Part shown: positions 1 to 6,503 of the stretch, in pieces
Layout: each line of letters opens with the position of its first letter
Numbering within the stretch: position 1 is the stretch's first letter
DNA from: CAZWLY01 sp964634465
Lineage (GTDB): Bacteria > Desulfobacterota > Desulfarculia > G963662305
Direction: 5' to 3'
DNA length: 64,000 bases
NCBI GenBank assembly: GCA_964634465.1
Contig: CAZWLY010000014.1
Span: 1-64,000, forward strand
Translations under genes and position numbers: made by a program
The notes under the pieces: model-generated
Database searches by the model: none
What the model was told of the DNA's origin: nothing
Seen by the model: only the letters and a program-made list of their open reading frames with translations

Positions 1-1
1 A

Positions 2-988
2 GAGGCCAAGCGCGCCGAAGCCGCAAAAAGAGAGGAGGTGCTGAATCCGCGTCAAGCCCCAGATCAGGAGGAGACCCCAACCGACATCGCCTTCTTGGAA
101 CTGGTCAACCTGAGGCTTGATTACGTGAAGGCGTATTTCTCGGAAAATCATTACCTCAGGCACGTCAGCCTGGCCAGAGGGTGGATACGGGAATGGCCGG
201 GGGCTTTGTGTGGTGATTTGACTACGGACTCGATTCGTCGCTTCATTCTCAAAAGGGCTGAAGTGTCGAGGTGCACAGCCAACCATGAACTCCGCTACCT
301 GCGAGCCATGTTCAACTGGGCCATCAAAGAGGGATTGATCTCGACAAACCCCACTGAGGGCCTTCCTTTCATGCCCGAGGAGAAGAAAGTGAAGTATGTG
401 CCCTCGCCGGAAGAGATCGACAGGGTCATCGCCCAGGCAGACAAGGACACCCAGGACTATCTATGGACCATTCGCGACACCCTGGGCAGAGTGAGTGAGA
501 TTAACCGACTGACCTGGGATGACGTAGATCTCAAAAACCGAACCATCACCCTGTACACCCGCAAAAAACGGGGTGGAAACTTGACCCCCCGAAAGGTGCC
601 CATGACCTCCAGGCTCCACGAGATCTTGACGCGTCGGTTCAAAGAGCGCGATCGAGACAAACCGTGGGTGTTCTGGCACACCTATTGGAGCCGCAAAGCG
701 GGAAAGATGGTCTCGGGACCGTACCAGGACAGGAAAGCCTTGATGAAGAAGCTATGTCGGTTGGCTGGGGTTCCGTATTTTCGCTACCATGCCCTGAGGC
801 ATGCAGGGGCAACGATCATGGACAATAACAATGTCCCCCTGAGTGCGATACAGAGCATTCTGGGCCACGAGAATCGGGCCACCACCGAGATCTACCTGCA
901 AAGCTTGGGCAATGTGGAGCGTGAGGCGATGCTTGTGTATGAGCAGGCCAGCCAAAAGTCTCACACAGACTCTCACACGGAAAAGTAA
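2..988 (+). CDS. Tyrosine recombinase/integrase, 5'-truncated by window edge
   Basis: Site-specific recombinase of the tyrosine (phage integrase) family. The frame is open to the window edge and reads EAKRAEAAKREE before the first possible internal start (GTG at 38), which looks like the helical linker of an integrase N-terminus, so the gene probably begins outside the window. Core-binding SAM-like helices span roughly the first 110 residues after position 38. Catalytic residues are visible: Arg in DTLGRVSEI, HALRH (H-x-x-R), His in LGHENR and Tyr in TTEIYLQ. The stop codon lies 1 nt before the 82-bp attachment repeat. It is outside the prophage that starts there and is unlike that prophage's own integrase, so it likely belongs to a neighbouring integrated element. 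Confidence 0.9.
   Translation, partial: EAKRAEAAKREEVLNPRQAPDQEETPTDIAFLELVNLRLDYVKAYFSENHYLRHVSLARGWIREWPGALCGDLTTDSIRRFILKRAEVSRCTANHELRYLRAMFNWAIKEGLISTNPTEGLPFMPEEKKVKYVPSPEEIDRVIAQADKDTQDYLWTIRDTLGRVSEINRLTWDDVDLKNRTITLYTRKKRGGNLTPRKVPMTSRLHEILTRRFKERDRDKPWVFWHTYWSRKAGKMVSGPYQDRKALMKKLCRLAGVPYFRYHALRHAGATIMDNNNVPLSAIQSILGHENRATTEIYLQSLGNVEREAMLVYEQASQKSHTDSHTEK
959..978. repeat. Direct repeat TCTCACAC x2 at the integrase 3' end
   Basis: Two copies of TCTCACAC start at 959 and 971, 12 bp apart, inside the last codons of the left integrase and next to the attachment core. They are candidate arm-type sites for that integrase, by analogy with the differently sequenced arm sites of the prophage. 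This is inference only. Confidence 0.3.
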
Positions 989-989
989 G

Positions 990-1071
990 AGGGGTTACGC
1001 CATGTGACGTAACCCCTTGAAATCCTTGGTGGGCCGTCAGGGAATCGAACCCCGAACCTAATGATTAAGAG
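990..1071. repeat. attL: 82-bp attachment direct repeat with tRNA-Lys 3' fragment
   Basis: Identical to 38891-38972. It contains a hairpin (GGGGTTACG / CGTAACCCC) followed by the reverse complement of the last ~45 nt of tRNA-Lys(CUU), including CCA (TGG at 1027-1029). The tRNA is interrupted at 1071, inside the anticodon arm, so this is the duplicated att core left by integration into the tRNA 3' half. The intact tRNA is at the other end of the prophage. Confidence 0.93.
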
Positions 1072-1124
1072 ATATTTTTATTTTTCGCTTAACTGTGCGT
1101 CTTTATTGCTTGTTTTTGATTCGC

Positions 1125-1143
1125 TGACTAGCTTTTGACTAGC
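1125..1143. promoter_or_regulatory. Arm-type integrase sites, left end (TGACTAGC x2)
   Basis: TGACTAGC occurs at 1125-1132 and 1136-1143, 11 bp apart. These are reverse complements of the three GCTAGTCA copies just inside the right end (38859-38887). Inverted arm-type repeats at both inner ends are expected for the P and P' arms of a tyrosine-recombinase attP. The integrase stop codon TAG (1139-1141 on the minus strand) lies inside the second copy. Confidence 0.65.
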
Positions 1144-2179
1144 TGCCCGATTCGCCTCTTTTTTCGTCCGGTTCATTTTTCTTTTCAAACGGGGGGATCT
1201 GTTCGGCTGCCTGGCGTTGGATAGACCAGCCCGGATGTGAGTAGTGTCGCAGGGTCGTCGCCTCGTCGGCGTGGCCGGCCTGGAGGCTGATGCCCATGAG
1301 GGGTGCGCCGGCCTCACGGGCGTAGGTGATGGCGGCGTGGCGGACGTCGTAGAGCACAATGTCTTTGTCGGCCAAGCCGGCTTTTTTCTTGGCGCTCAGC
1401 CAAGCGGTCCGGTAGCCATAACGGGCGATCTTCTTGCCGTCGCCGCGGTGGATGACCCATTCAAACCCCTGGGCCTGGTCCTCCTCGAAGCGGGCCCGGA
1501 ATTTTGGGAAAAAGATCGGCGGAATAAACTTGACCTCTTCCTTCGCGTCCAGTCCCTTGGCCTGGCGAATCCTGACTACCTTCCGGTCCCAATCGACTTG
1601 TTCCCACCGCATCCAGAACAACTCCTCGGGGCCGGGTCGAACGATCAGATACCAGGCGACCTCCATGGCCCACGCCAAATAAGGCTCGGCGTGGGCATGG
1701 ATTGCACGGAGATCGGCCAATGACGGCCGCCCGCGCCGCCTTTCCTTCAACTTTTTTAGCCCGGCCCAGGGATGGCGGGTGATGTAGCCTTCGTTCAAGG
1801 CCCAGGACATGACGGCGGCCAGGTAGGCCTGGTATCGGTTTTTGGTCGTGTTGGACAGGCCGTCCATCGACAGGCGCAGGGCTTTCAGGTGGCGGGGGGT
1901 TAAGGTCTCCACCGGCTCGTCGGCGAAATCGGCGTAGGACAAGGCGTTGGTCAACCCCTGGGCGGTTGTCCGTGCTGGCTTGCGTTCGGCCAGGTAGAGG
2001 TCGATCAGTTCGGCCAGGGTGGGCGATGGCGGCAACGGCTGGCTGACCCTTTTGCGGCGGGCGTCAAAGGCTTGGGCGGCGGCTTTGGCTTCGTCCCCGC
2101 GGCCGAAGTACTTCCACCGCTGCTTACCGTTCTCCCGCCAGAAGGCCACCCAGCGGCCGTCTTTGCGCTGGTGGACGCT
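1139..2179 (-). CDS. Prophage tyrosine integrase
   Basis: 346-residue tyrosine recombinase that would integrate and excise the prophage at tRNA-Lys. The N-terminus (about 1-50) has the short arm-binding-like segment HQRKDGRWVAFWRENGKQRW, a core-binding domain lies at about 60-150, and the catalytic domain follows. Arg is in YLIVRPGPEELF, the box II motif is YDVRHA (Tyr where many members have His), with His in AGHADEATT and Tyr in LRHYSH. The ATG at 2179 overlaps the stop of the upstream membrane-protein gene (ATGA), so I use it rather than the longer in-frame extension. It sits immediately inside attL, the usual place for int. Confidence 0.93.
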   Translation of the reverse strand, partial: SVHQRKDGRWVAFWRENGKQRWKYFGRGDEAKAAAQAFDARRKRVSQPLPPSPTLAELIDLYLAERKPARTTAQGLTNALSYADFADEPVETLTPRHLKALRLSMDGLSNTTKNRYQAYLAAVMSWALNEGYITRHPWAGLKKLKERRRGRPSLADLRAIHAHAEPYLAWAMEVAWYLIVRPGPEELFWMRWEQVDWDRKVVRIRQAKGLDAKEEVKFIPPIFFPKFRARFEEDQAQGFEWVIHRGDGKKIARYGYRTAWLSAKKKAGLADKDIVLYDVRHAAITYAREAGAPLMGISLQAGHADEATTLRHYSHPGWSIQRQAAEQIPPFEKKNEPDEKRGESGS

Positions 2180-2361
2180 CATTGCAGTTGGAGGCGGATT
2201 AGGTAAATGGCGAGCTCCACAGAGCGATACCAGGCAAAAGGAGGAATAAAGAAAGCCAGGGCCGCATCCGTGGCGCCGTGGGCGATAAAGGCCCAAGCCA
2301 ACCCGCCGAACTCGCCCCAGAGGAGGCCGGCGACAAGTGGCACCTTCCATAGATAGCTCAT
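2179..2361 (-). CDS. Small two-helix membrane protein
   Basis: 60 residues, mostly hydrophobic, with two likely membrane segments (about 5-28 and 33-55). Its stop overlaps the integrase start (ATGA), so translation is probably coupled. It lies in the leftward lysogeny transcript between a secreted-protein gene and int. No family recognised; a superinfection-exclusion role would fit its position but nothing in the sequence proves it. Confidence 0.6.
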   Translation of the reverse strand: MSYLWKVPLVAGLLWGEFGGLAWAFIAHGATDAALAFFIPPFAWYRSVELAIYLIRLQLQ

Positions 2362-2378
2362 CGGGGTTGCTCCAGCGG

Positions 2379-2678
2379 CTACCAGCTGGGCGTCGAGTCG
2401 TAGACCGGCCGCCCATACTGGTTCATGTGAACCCCAGGGCCGTAGGCGTCGCGCTGGACGTTCCAGGTGGGATCGGTGAAGCCGGATCGATCCCGATAGA
2501 CATGGGGGCGGGCATAGGTGTCCATGTTGATGCCGTGGCCGTAGGAGTTGGGTTCAACGTACCGACCGGAGCTATAGTAATCCTGGTGGTAGTTGCCGTA
2601 CTGGTCGATCCAACCGCCGGCCAGGGCCGGGGCGGCCAGTAAAAGAACGATCGAGAAGCACACCGCTAAGACCTTCAT
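2379..2678 (-). CDS. Small secreted Tyr/Gly-rich protein
   Basis: 99-residue protein with a clear signal peptide (MKVLAVCFSIVLLLAAPALAGG) and a short mature part rich in Tyr, Gly, His and Asn with YGNYHQDY- and MNQYGRP-like patches. A strong ribosome site (AAGGAGG) precedes the ATG at 2678. An in-frame ATG at 2780 overlaps the stop of the upstream gene (ATGA) and would add a second, complete signal-peptide-like stretch (MKRIALLTTYCFLLL...), so dual starts are possible. It is probably expressed from the lysogen. Function unknown. Confidence 0.65.
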   Translation of the reverse strand: MKVLAVCFSIVLLLAAPALAGGWIDQYGNYHQDYYSSGRYVEPNSYGHGINMDTYARPHVYRDRSGFTDPTWNVQRDAYGPGVHMNQYGRPVYDSTPSW

Positions 2679-2776
2679 GGCGACCTCCTTCCTTATCTCG
2701 CCCGCCCAAGCGGAGCCGGCCAAGCTCGGGGAGGTGAGAAGGAGAAAACAGTACGTCGTGAGCAGGGCGATTCGCT

Positions 2777-3322
2777 TCATTTCTTCAGCGGCCCCAAGTA
2801 GATCAATTCGTCGTGAACCAAGCTCCACATTTCGTCAACGACTTGGTAGAATCTGTTTGCTCGGGCGTTGTTCATACCTTTCGTTGAAACCTCCCGGTCC
2901 AATTCCCGCATTTCGTGAGCGATTTGGCGAAATCTGTTTAGGCGGGTTTCGGTCAGTCTGCCTTCCAGCTCAAGCCTGGCGATGCTTACCATCATTTCAA
3001 ATTTGATGAAGGTGTTGGCGGGGTCTTTATACAGGGAGGTCATGACGTCCCTGATCTGCTCGATACCAAACGAGGCGAAGGGGCTCCGCATGAAACCTTT
3101 CCAGATCGGATTGCGAATGTCCCTTTTCTCCCTTAAAAACAGGGCGACTGCCTCGTCGCGCTTGGCCATGGCGCAGTCGCGGTATCCCCATAAGTAGATG
3201 AATCTTTCGGTGTCCGTTAACCGGTTCCAGATTTTGCCGGGGGTCTTTTCAAGGGCTGGGGCCGGCTGGGCGCACAACAGAGCCAGGCCGGCGGCGAGGG
3301 CCATCGCCGTCTTAATCCTCAT
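2777..3322 (-). CDS. Secreted protein of unknown function in lysogeny operon
   Basis: 181 residues starting with a signal peptide (MRIKTAMALAAGLALLCAQPAPA), followed by a mostly helical mature domain containing ERFIYLWGYRDCAMAKRDEA. The start overlaps the end of the repressor gene by 11 nt, so it is almost certainly on the repressor transcript and would be made in lysogens. No family recognised. Lysogenic conversion of the envelope is an inference from position and export signal. Confidence 0.7.
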   Translation of the reverse strand: MRIKTAMALAAGLALLCAQPAPALEKTPGKIWNRLTDTERFIYLWGYRDCAMAKRDEAVALFLREKRDIRNPIWKGFMRSPFASFGIEQIRDVMTSLYKDPANTFIKFEMMVSIARLELEGRLTETRLNRFRQIAHEMRELDREVSTKGMNNARANRFYQVVDEMWSLVHDELIYLGPLKK

Positions 3323-3824
3323 TTGGCGCCTCCAGGTCTTTCTTGCTTTTCAGACTCTCCAGCCAGTCTTTGAAGTCTGGAAAGCGGTTTTTTAACTCCA
3401 GCCTGACCCAGGCCGGAAAGTCTGGCTCGCTGGACGATCGGGTGATCACCCAGGCCCGAAAGTCAACCAAGGGGTCGGTGGGATTGTGATCCCTGAAAAC
3501 CTCCAGGTCGTCCTGTGAAGAGATGACGGCGATCACCTGCCATGCTGCTGTGGTGTACCTGCCGTCCGGTTCAGCCATCCGGATGGCCGTGCCTGGCAGA
3601 AAGATGGGTTCCTGGCCGTAATTCAAAAAGTTGGGATTGATTCCAAACCGTTCCTCGGCCCTGCTGACCAGCTTGGCAGACAAGGGGCCTTCTTTCTTGG
3701 CCAACTGTCGGTAAACCAGGGAGTGGTGTACCTCAATTTCTTTAGAAAATTCAGGGACTCCAATCCTTAGGGCCTCAATGGCCACACGCAGACGGTCACC
3801 CGGCGTTCGATTTTTTCTTGACAT
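3312..3824 (-). CDS. Prophage repressor-like HTH protein
   Basis: 170 residues. The N-terminal ~70 residues read as a lambda-repressor-type helix-turn-helix (DRLRVAIEALRIGVPEFSKEIEVHHSLVYRQLAKKEGPLSAKLVSRAEERFGINPNF has the usual helix spacing). The C-terminal part lacks the Ser/Lys self-cleavage pattern I would expect of a LexA/CI peptidase. The ATG at 3824 lies inside the palindrome TGACA-T-TGTCA (3819-3829), a possible autoregulatory operator. It is divergent from the early genes, as expected of a CI-type maintenance repressor. Confidence 0.75.
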   Translation of the reverse strand: MSRKNRTPGDRLRVAIEALRIGVPEFSKEIEVHHSLVYRQLAKKEGPLSAKLVSRAEERFGINPNFLNYGQEPIFLPGTAIRMAEPDGRYTTAAWQVIAVISSQDDLEVFRDHNPTDPLVDFRAWVITRSSSEPDFPAWVRLELKNRFPDFKDWLESLKSKKDLEAPNED

Positions 3825-3870
3825 TGTCACACTCGTCGAATAATAATGCGAATGGGACACACCGGGACAC
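3818..3870 (+). promoter_or_regulatory. Lysis-lysogeny switch: early promoter with operator-like repeats
   Basis: On the plus strand TTGACA (3818-3823) and AATAAT (3842-3847) are 18 bp apart, a good sigma-70 match for a rightward early promoter. The palindrome TGACATTGTCA (3819-3829) overlaps the -35 box, and two direct repeats GGGACAC (3854-3860, 3864-3870) one helical turn apart follow the expected start of transcription. Position between the divergent repressor and RHH genes supports a control region. Confidence 0.5.
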
Positions 3871-3885
3871 AGGGGAGTGGCGCTG

Positions 3886-4077
3886 ATGGTCGCACCCAAC
3901 TCCGAACCAAGGCGTAAATCCGGCGCAAAGCTGACCGCCACAATCAAGGCCCGAATCGAGCCTGATTTAAGGAACCGGGTTGAGTGTTATGCGAGGCGGC
4001 ATGAGCGCGATTTGAGCTATGTCCTTCGCAAAGCCCTCCTTATGTTTCTCAACCAAGAAGATCAGTCGGTTGTTTGA
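3886..4077 (+). CDS. Ribbon-helix-helix (CopG/Arc-like) regulator
   Basis: 63 residues. TATIKARIEPDLRNRVECYA is the beta strand plus first helix of a ribbon-helix-helix fold, followed by a second helix (DLSYVLRKALLMFL). First gene of the rightward early transcript, so it may act as a Cro-like regulator; that role is inferred from position. The ATG at 3886 is chosen because a GGGGAG ribosome site lies 8-10 nt upstream, whereas the GTG at 3877 is too close to it. Confidence 0.72.
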   Translation: MVAPNSEPRRKSGAKLTATIKARIEPDLRNRVECYARRHERDLSYVLRKALLMFLNQEDQSVV

Positions 4078-4141
4078 ATGTACCACGGTGGGGAACGTTT
4101 GCAAAGCGCCGAGAGGTCGAACATCCGGCCGGAGGAGACGG

Positions 4142-4327
4142 ATGGTAGCTAAGCGCGGAGATTTTCGGGTGGCGGTGGCACCGAAGATCGAGAAGCTCAT
4201 CCGGGAGTACGCCGAGGAGCGCGGTTTAGCCAGGACCGAGGTGGCCCGCCTGGCGATGATCGAGTTCTTGGAGCGCAAGGGCATGTTGCCTATCGGGCGG
4301 CGCGGGAAGTCGAACGCGAGCAAATGA
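4142..4327 (+). CDS. Second ribbon-helix-helix protein
   Basis: 61 residues: RVAVAPKIEKLIREYAEERG then LARTEVARLAMIEFLERKG form the strand-helix-helix pattern of RHH regulators. A GGAGGAG ribosome site directly precedes the ATG at 4142. A second early regulator; its operator is not identified. Confidence 0.68.
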   Translation: MVAKRGDFRVAVAPKIEKLIREYAEERGLARTEVARLAMIEFLERKGMLPIGRRGKSNASK

Positions 4328-4373
4328 TAGCCGGACGATATTTCGCGGGGAATAGGAAAAAGTCGAGGGATTT

Positions 4374-4766
4374 ATGAAGGGTCAACTCTCCGAACGAGAC
4401 AGGCTGTTCAAGGAGATCTGCAAGCGGGCCTACGAGGACTACCCGCGGCGGGGGTTGATGCGCTTGCTGGTCGAGGCAACCAACCTGCCGGAGCAGACCA
4501 TCTATTCCCAGCTTGACTACAACAATCCCACGGTGAAGACGTCGGTGTTTTTGGCCCACGAGCTTTTTCTGCTGACGCTTGATCGTGGTCTCAAGCGGGC
4601 CCTGGAGCCCAGGGGCTACGTTCTGGTGCCCGAGGTGGCCGAGCAGACGACCGACGCCGAGGAACGGAGCGAGATCCTGGGCTGGATCGAGAGGGCCCAG
4701 GAGCGGCTGGCCGAGCTGAAGGCGGCGATCAAGAAGCACAAGGGAGGTGCGGCTAAGAAAAGGTAG
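4374..4766 (+). CDS. CII/CP76-like phage regulatory protein (tentative)
   Basis: 130 residues. The first two thirds (LFKEICKRAYEDYPRRGLMRLLVEATNLPEQTIYSQLDYNNPTVKTS) resemble the helix-turn-helix with 'first look at stage, then Y-x-x-L-D' pattern seen in phage CII/CP76-type regulators. The C-terminal ~40 residues form a charged amphipathic helix (EILGWIERAQERLAELKAAI), possibly for oligomerisation. Its position after two RHH genes in the early transcript agrees with a regulator. Confidence 0.5.
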   Translation: MKGQLSERDRLFKEICKRAYEDYPRRGLMRLLVEATNLPEQTIYSQLDYNNPTVKTSVFLAHELFLLTLDRGLKRALEPRGYVLVPEVAEQTTDAEERSEILGWIERAQERLAELKAAIKKHKGGAAKKR

Positions 4767-4854
4767 GCCGCCCGGAGCGGGGCCCCAGGCGGCCGGCGGT
4801 GGATTCCACGGTAGGAAATCACACCCTCGCAAGCTGTGATCCTACCACGAATCC
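4766..4854 (+). repeat. Structured dispersed repeat, copy 1
   Basis: An ~89-nt non-coding element repeated at 19789-19876. It folds into two hairpins: GGCCGCC (4766-4772) with GGCGGCC (4788-4794), then a long hairpin GGATTC/GAATCC (4801-4806/4849-4854), GGTAGG/CCTACC (4810-4815/4841-4846) and ATCACA/TGTGAT (4818-4823/4835-4840) closed by the loop CCCTCGCAAGC. It begins at the last base of a stop codon and ends ~90 nt before the next gene. No RNA family recognised. Confidence 0.7.
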
Positions 4855-4942
4855 CCCCCCAGGCCAAGCCTAGACCTCATTCCGGGCCAAGGATAGCCGG
4901 TCGCCGGTTGGGCGGCCCGACCCGAACCAAGGGAGGTTTGTG

Positions 4943-5386
4943 ATGGGAATGATGACACCAATTGGCGCCCCTGCAACGGGGTGGAACAAGTTGGAGGAAC
5001 TGGCCAAAGCGGCCAACGACTTCGTCGCCATGGCCACGGAGCGGCTTTCTCGCCGGCCCGGATGGCGCCTCAAAGAGGCCGGTGCCGGCGGAGTGGTGGG
5101 GGAATTTCCCTACCTGCATTACGTCGGCATCCGAAACCCGATCGTCGAGGCGAAGATCAGCGTTCACGTTGATGAAGACGGTGTGTTCCTGTTCGTCCAA
5201 ATCGACCAGGGACCGCGGGGTTGGCAGACAACGGCGGGTTTATTCGGCCTGGACGCGGTCGGCCTCGACCAAGCCATGACCTGGGCCGAGGCCAAGGCCA
5301 GGGGTGTCTGGCGGGATATGGTCGCCGGCACGCCCCTTCAGCAGCCGGAGGATATGAAACCGGAGAATATGACAGCCGAGGCTTAG
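4943..5386 (+). CDS. Hypothetical early phage protein
   Basis: 147 residues. Soluble, with an alpha/beta pattern and the segment ISVHVDEDGVFLFVQIDQ. GGGAGG lies 6 nt before the ATG at 4943 (a GTG at 4940 is a poorer fit). First gene after structured repeat copy 1. Not recognised. Confidence 0.6.
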   Translation: MGMMTPIGAPATGWNKLEELAKAANDFVAMATERLSRRPGWRLKEAGAGGVVGEFPYLHYVGIRNPIVEAKISVHVDEDGVFLFVQIDQGPRGWQTTAGLFGLDAVGLDQAMTWAEAKARGVWRDMVAGTPLQQPEDMKPENMTAEA

Positions 5387-5552
5387 CGATTTCGGTCGGG
5401 GCGTTGGGGGCGCTGTTGTGTGCGTGGTGGGTTTGAACGCCGTAATAGTCCGGGGAAGGGCGGCCGATGGGCGGCCGCCGCGGAAGGCATTGACCGAGCA
5501 GCCCCAACCCCGGCCGAGGGCCCGGTTGGCCGCCAGCCGCCGATCTTTGACG

Positions 5553-5574
5553 GCGGCCCGGCCGGCCGGGCCGC
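5553..5574. repeat. 22-bp perfect palindrome
   Basis: A GC-only perfect palindrome centred on GGCCGGCC, in the ~200-nt non-coding gap 5387-5594 just upstream of the ribosome site of the 34-residue membrane peptide. It could be a hairpin or a binding site. GGCC-type words are common here, so significance is uncertain. Confidence 0.45.
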
Positions 5575-5594
5575 TTTCCGAAAGGGAGGCAGTC

Positions 5595-5699
5595 ATGGAT
5601 GAGAAGGGCGAGCGGGCGTTTAAGTGGATCGTGATCGTGACGTCTATCTTCACCATCCTTTACTTCGGCGGTCACGTGGCGGCGGGGTTTTTGCGGTGA
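5595..5699 (+). CDS. 34-residue single-span membrane peptide
   Basis: Short protein with a charged N-terminus (MDEKGERAFKW) and one hydrophobic segment (IVIVTSIFTILYFGGHVAAGFL). AAAGGGAGG lies 4-8 nt upstream of the ATG. Its stop overlaps the next start (GTGA). Function unknown. Confidence 0.6.
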   Translation: MDEKGERAFKWIVIVTSIFTILYFGGHVAAGFLR

Positions 5700-5899
5700 C
5701 CGAGCGGATCTATGCGGCCCAGGCGGCGGAGATGATCGGCCGGTCGAAATCGACCCTCATCCGCTACCAGGACGAGGGCCGGTTCCCGGACCTGCTGCCC
5801 GATCTGCGGGACCCGGTCTCCGGGTGGAGGGTCTACGACCCGGAAAAAATACGGGCCCTGGCTGCGCTTTTGACCCCGAAACCGGTTGAGGGAGAGTGA
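5696..5899 (+). CDS. MerR-like/excisionase-like HTH protein
   Basis: 67 residues. YAAQAAEMIGRSKSTLIRYQDEGRFP is a MerR-type winged helix-turn-helix, followed by GWRVYDPEKIRALAALL (the usual second wing and helix). The size fits stand-alone MerR-like phage regulators or excisionases. GTG start overlapping the previous stop. Whether it is the Xis of this prophage cannot be told from sequence. Confidence 0.65.
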   Translation: MTERIYAAQAAEMIGRSKSTLIRYQDEGRFPDLLPDLRDPVSGWRVYDPEKIRALAALLTPKPVEGE

Positions 5900-6078
5900 T
5901 GAAGCTGGAGGAGGACGAGCGTCGGCGCCTGTTGGCCGAGCTGGCCGAGCAGCGGCGGTTTCACGAGTCCGAGCTGGCCAGGATCGAGCGGATGAAGCTC
6001 CTGCTGGGAGAGACCGGGGGGCGCCGGCGGCCGAGGATTCGGGCTCGGGAGATCAGGCTTGAGAACTATGGCTACTGA
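5899..6078 (+). CDS. Small basic coiled-coil protein
   Basis: 59 residues, almost wholly helical and charged (EEDERRRLLAELAEQRRFHESELARIERM). ATG overlaps the previous stop (TGATG). Not recognised. Confidence 0.5.
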   Translation: MKLEEDERRRLLAELAEQRRFHESELARIERMKLLLGETGGRRRPRIRAREIRLENYGY

Positions 6079-6244
6079 GTTTGTGCATCGGGGTGAATTC
6101 TTGGTCGAGGCGGCCATCGGCGGAGCGGTGGGCCGCTTGGGCGAGGGTTTCAGCCCGCTGCTCAAACCGAAACTTTTGATTCGCCGGAGCCGGCGGGGAT
6201 TCCTGGAGGTCCGGCTGATCGGGAGGCGAAGTGGCCAGGAGTAG
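6068..6244 (+). CDS. Small hypothetical protein
   Basis: 58 residues, starting inside the last codons of the previous gene and ending inside the next one. The overlap pattern fits this densely packed early operon. Not recognised. Confidence 0.4.
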   Translation: MATEFVHRGEFLVEAAIGGAVGRLGEGFSPLLKPKLLIRRSRRGFLEVRLIGRRSGQE

Positions 6245-6503
6245 ACGAGGGGTTTTTGTCGTCGCCACCAGGGACCGGGTGGTCGAGCTGGTCCAAATCC
6301 GGCGCAAATCGTACGGCTACTCGTTCGAGGGGCGGGACGACGCCGGCCGCCGGTTGTGGTTCTACACCCGCCGCCGAGGCATCTGCGACGAGATCGAGTC
6401 GGGCCGGATCGGCGTCGGCAGCCGGGTCAGGCTGCTGCACGCCGTGGACACCAACGCCGACGGGATAGTTGTCCGCCGGGTTGACCAGATGGAGGCGTTA
6501 TGA
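6231..6503 (+). CDS. Small basic protein, possible beta-barrel
   Basis: 90 residues with GTG start. Alternating hydrophobic strands (RGVFVVATRDRVVELVQIR, GSRVRLLHAVDTNADGIVV) suggest a small beta-barrel, perhaps OB-like. Overlaps its neighbours on both sides. Function unknown. Confidence 0.5.
   Translation: MARSRRGVFVVATRDRVVELVQIRRKSYGYSFEGRDDAGRRLWFYTRRRGICDEIESGRIGVGSRVRLLHAVDTNADGIVVRRVDQMEAL

Noticed and set aside
990..1071. Second tRNA-Lys gene at the left end
   Set aside because: Only the 3' ~45 nt are present and pairing of the acceptor and D arms is impossible; it is the att duplication.
2180..2416. Longer integrase start upstream of 2179
   Set aside because: The extension lies over another membrane-protein gene whose stop overlaps the ATG at 2179; the integrase fold begins at that ATG.
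2379..2828. Longest frame of the small secreted protein, starting at 2828
   Set aside because: It would overlap the upstream secreted protein and place two signal peptides internally; starts at 2780 or 2678 have coupling or a ribosome site.
5387..5594. Coding frames in the gap before the 34-residue membrane peptide
   Set aside because: Only Arg/Pro-rich frames without ribosome sites; the gap instead contains a long palindrome.
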